Below, in pieces: positions 28,160-30,792 of a stretch of 30,792 nucleotides of DNA. Each line of letters begins with the position of its first letter. The first letter of the stretch is position 1. Below the pieces are notes generated by a model that made no database searches, was not told where the DNA came from, and saw only the letters and a list, made by a program, of their open reading frames with translations. The stretch lies in NCBI RefSeq assembly GCF_000485595.1, contig NW_014577268.1, positions 201,280 through 232,071 of the forward strand, given 5' to 3'. The translations under genes were made by a program, and so were the position numbers. The stretch is from Priapulus caudatus (Eukaryota; Priapulida; Priapulimorpha; Priapulimorphida; Priapulidae).

Positions 28160-28610
28160 ACTCCTCGGCAGCATCCTCTCGCGCACCTCAAAGGCGTCCG
28201 CTAATCCATTACCGGGCCCCCTCGCAGGCATCCTTCTCGCCGACCTTCAAAGAGACCCGCTGCAACTGCAGTATTGCCGACTCCCTCCGCAGGCCATCCG
28301 CTATCCCTTACTACTGCGCCGGCCTAATATGTCACGTGCCTTCTAAGTGATAGGCCCTCACTTAGCGGCACTTCCGCCACGTAACTTCAATTATAGCGAT
28401 GCCGCGTCGATTACACACAGGGACACATACCGATACACAGATATACACAATATACGCGGATACTGCAGCTATGGGATTGGCCCACGGTTGCTAGGGGCAA
28501 CACCGTAGCCATAGATGTAATGGGCCTCACATGCCGGGATACCACAACATACATACGCGGATACTGCCTATTGATTGCACGGTTGCTAGCACGGGCAAAC
28601 AGCCGCTAGA
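28160..28610. repeat. Degenerate tandem repeats in the spacer of the inverted repeat
   Basis: 28190-28320 has repeated CCTCGCAGGCATCC / TCCGCTA(A)TCC words with a period near 60. 28453-28500 and 28554-28598 share TACGCGGATACTGC, ATTG and ACGGTTGCTAG with a period of 101. Satellite-like, no coding signal. Confidence 0.55.
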
Positions 28611-28719
28611 ATGAATGCTAGCGACGCCGCGGAGTCCGCCGTCGCATTGAGGGGGCTTGCGGCGGTGGCCTCTGTAACGTGAGCCTGTTGTTACATATAC
28701 GCCCTCTGTCTGGTGCTCG

Positions 28720-29040
28720 TCTGAACGCCTGTGTGCTGCGTGTATACCGGCCCTGACTGCCTGTGTTGTGCGTGTGGAACGCCTGTTGTGTGCCGGTGGG
28801 GAACGCCCTGGCCTGGTGTGCGGTGTAAGCCTGTGAGCGGCCCGTATCGCTGCTGTGAGCTCGGCTGTTTTTTTCACGCCTGTGTGTGCTGTGGCGTGTG
28901 GAGCGCCTGAGCCGCCGATGTGCGCCCGTGTGCGAGTAGTGTCTGCCGCCTGTGCTGCGTGCCGTGTGTGATGTGGGTGCTACGCCCGCGGTCGCGTGGG
29001 TGGTGCAACCGCCCGCGGTGCGTCCGGCCGCTAGTGCGTG
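28720..29040. repeat. Degenerate ~30-bp GCCTGTGTGTGCTGTGCGTG repeats
   Basis: About eight diverged units of GCCTGTGTTGTGCGTGTGGAAC type. Frames on the minus strand (His/Thr/Arg-rich) and plus strand (Cys/Val-rich) follow from the repeat and are not genes. Confidence 0.6.
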
Positions 29041-29108
29041 TGCCTGCAGTGTGTGGTGTAATGTACGAGCTGTCTGCAACGCGTACTGAGACGCCGTCGC
29101 TTGCCAAT

Positions 29109-29248
29109 GATATCATTGTTACATTCGCCACAATGCCGCCCTGAAAATTGCTTAAGCGCATGCTCCTGCGAAACGGAGCTTATGCCGGCGTTCGCAGCGC
29201 TGTTAGAGCATTTGGGGGGTAGATTAATTCGAGTATAACAATGATATC
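29109..29248. repeat. 140-bp segment bounded by 13-bp inverted repeats, flipped relative to the other arm
   Basis: GATATCATTGTTA (29109-29121) and TAACAATGATATC (29236-29248) are perfect inverted repeats. The interior (GAAAATTGCTTAAGCGCAT, CTGCGAAACGG, TTATGCC, GGGGTAGATTA) is in the same orientation as its counterpart at about 27,130-27,240. The surrounding arms, however, are inverted with respect to each other. Confidence 0.7.
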
Positions 29249-29265
29249 ACCACCGACCCGCCCCT

Positions 29266-29505
29266 AGTCGGCGACAAAATCTCGCCACTCTCGCCGTATG
29301 GCGACAAATTTTTTTGTCACTCTCGCCCCGTATGGCCGGACAAAATCTTTCCACTTACCGCGCCGTAGGCGCCGACAAACTCTGTCACTTCCTCGCCCGT
29401 AAGCGACAATTTGTTTTCACTAACGCCCGTGGGGCGAACAAACTCTTTCACTCTCGCCTGTAAGGCGACAAATTCTTTCAATCTCGCATAGCAAGCGATA
29501 CCGGT
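29266..29505 (+). repeat. ~33-bp tandem array in the right arm
   Basis: About seven units with consensus GGCGACAAACTCTTTCACTC then TCGCCCGTA. Each unit differs by substitutions and single-base indels (30-36 bp long). The matching position in the left arm (about 27,010-27,110) has only about two units. Confidence 0.75.
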
Positions 29506-30480
29506 TCATCAAAATTCAACGGCTGAAACACAGAGCCGCCTAGCCGACAATTTTTTTAGTCAGAGACACGAATAGAGACTATCACTTCATCGTCATTGAT
29601 GAACCAGTCATCTGTCTAATGGCGACTGGACAATTACGGCCATTACGGCCATGCCATTACGGCCATACGGCCATAACGGACGAGGCGGTCATTACAACGC
29701 TTAAACAGACGTGCTTTTTCGGTTGTTTCTGACGCGCCTGCGCCGATGTCACCTCATACCTCATCAATCATGCCCACAACTCATCGTCGTTCAGCGGTAT
29801 GGCCTCACGACCCATTTACCAAGTGGTACCGCCTTTGCCTACCGGTGGGGCCTCACAACCCTCGCCCTGAGTAGGCTTCATAACTCATATTTCACCTCAC
29901 TACACATATTCATATTCACTACGCTTCATCACGCTTCATTACGTTTCGTAAGCTACCCTGCCACGTTTTCGGCTACGACGTCGGAGCAATTCACGCGCAG
30001 ATGGTAGAGATCTAGAGATTGTATGACGATTGTCATACGCTGACAATCCAGTAAATAACGCTACTATACGCTCGCACCCAGCATTCGCTGCGAGGCAGCA
30101 GGACACTAAAGTAGCACGCGCGCGAAATAAGCGCCTTTAAGGTAGGCGCGCAAGGGTTCATTCCCTCGACATGGGAGACCCCGTCTAGACCTTAAACCCC
30201 AAGTTGGCAGCCTTACTATACCGTGGTCGACAAACTTTCTCCACTGCCACTTTGTAGTAAGGCGCAAGACCAAGAACGTACTAGCGATGTACATGTGTGT
30301 AATCTTCTATCCGCATACCCACTCATGACATGGGATGCGCCTAGAACCATGCTTACGGGTCGAAATGCCACAAGTCACGGCCAATGCGTCAGGGACGCCG
30401 GCTGACACACGGCCTCTTTCGTCGCCGCCCCATAACGGCCGACGACCAATGCGTCAGGGCCTCTTTCGTCGCACCCCAAC

Positions 30481-30780
30481 GACGACACGCATACAGCCGA
30501 TAGCTGTGATGCAGACGGGTTGTTGCAACCCCAAAAGGCGTAACGAAACGCAAGCAGCCAGTGTGGCTAGAACCCCAATCACTCATAGCTGTGATGCAGA
30601 CGGGTTCTTGCCACCCCGAAGGTGTAACGAAACGCAAGCAGCCAGTGTGGCTAGAACGCCAATCACTGATAGCTGTGATGCAGACGAGTTATTGCCACCC
30701 CGAAGGTGTAACGAAACGCATGCAGCCAGTGTGACTAGAACGCCAATCACTCATAGCTGTGATGCAGACGAGTTATTGTC
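30481..30780 (+). repeat. 84-bp tandem array in the right arm
   Basis: Units starting GTGTGGCTAGAAC at 30561 and 30645, and GTGTGACTAGAAC at 30729, are spaced exactly 84 bp apart. A more diverged 80-bp unit precedes them. Each contains CATAGCTGTGATGCAGACG and GTGTAACGAAACGCA. The array continues to the window edge. Confidence 0.9.
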
Positions 30781-30792
30781 ACTCGCGCAGTA

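Larger units (their letters stand above)
29000..30792. repeat. Right arm of the large inverted repeat (runs off the window)
   Basis: This is the complement of 25,650-27,330. The last bases of the window still align with the left arm (TACTGCGCGAGTG-type sequence near 25,665), so the repeat continues beyond 30,792. It contains, from inside out, the 140-bp flipped segment (29109-29248), a 33-bp tandem array, the GGCCATTAC block and the 84-bp tandem array. Confidence 0.85.

Noticed and set aside
28527-29161. Long minus-strand His/Thr/Arg-rich frames
   Set aside because: They overlap each other in different frames across degenerate ~30-bp GC-rich repeats.
29266-29505. CRISPR-like array of ~33-bp repeats
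   Set aside because: Units are directly adjacent with no unique spacers, degenerate, and in a eukaryotic context; it is a minisatellite.

Overview
The window reads as nuclear DNA of a bilaterian, probably marine, invertebrate. Its genes are split by GT..AG introns. Long CA, CT, GT, AAT and AAAT microsatellites interrupt it, it holds several families of small transposons, and its interstitial telomere-like repeats are of the TTAGGG type. The species cannot be named from sequence alone.

Layout. 1-7.4 kb is mostly microsatellite. It holds one exon of a CAP-superfamily (CRISP/PR-1-like) protein on the minus strand (1098-1424), a long hairpin (742-879), a weak candidate exon near 5.0-5.24 kb, and a decayed, 5'-truncated fragment of an endonuclease-type non-LTR retrotransposon sitting between AAT repeats (5541-6590). 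8.27-13.38 kb is a complete five-exon gene for a 262-residue protein with an N-terminal chromodomain, an RS-rich stretch and a single C-terminal membrane anchor. Its 3.3 kb first intron contains telomere-like palindromes and two SINE copies. 14.8-19.3 kb holds microsatellites, a MITE with TTA duplications, a second retrotransposon scrap at an AAT repeat, and a pair of nested MITEs. 19.88-21.65 kb is a five-exon NIPSNAP-family mitochondrial protein gene. 23.07-24.32 kb is the 5' part of a gene for a type II single-pass membrane protein, whose first intron is filled by a minisatellite carrying about 20 CACGTG motifs. From the single N at about 24.9 kb to the end the texture changes. This part is a very large imperfect inverted repeat built of degenerate tandem repeats, with many single-base indels between copies and no recognisable gene.

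The genes show no operon-like relation; each has its own promoter region. The strongest biological novelty is the chromodomain plus RS plus tail-anchor protein. It combines, in one small polypeptide, a methyl-lysine reader and a membrane anchor, which would make a direct heterochromatin-to-nuclear-envelope tether, analogous in layout to the lamin B receptor and in role to nematode CEC-4. The 25.6-30.8 kb inverted repeat is the most unusual large structure, but it may partly reflect unpolished assembly. All gene models here were spliced by eye from the DNA; no alignment or transcript evidence was available.
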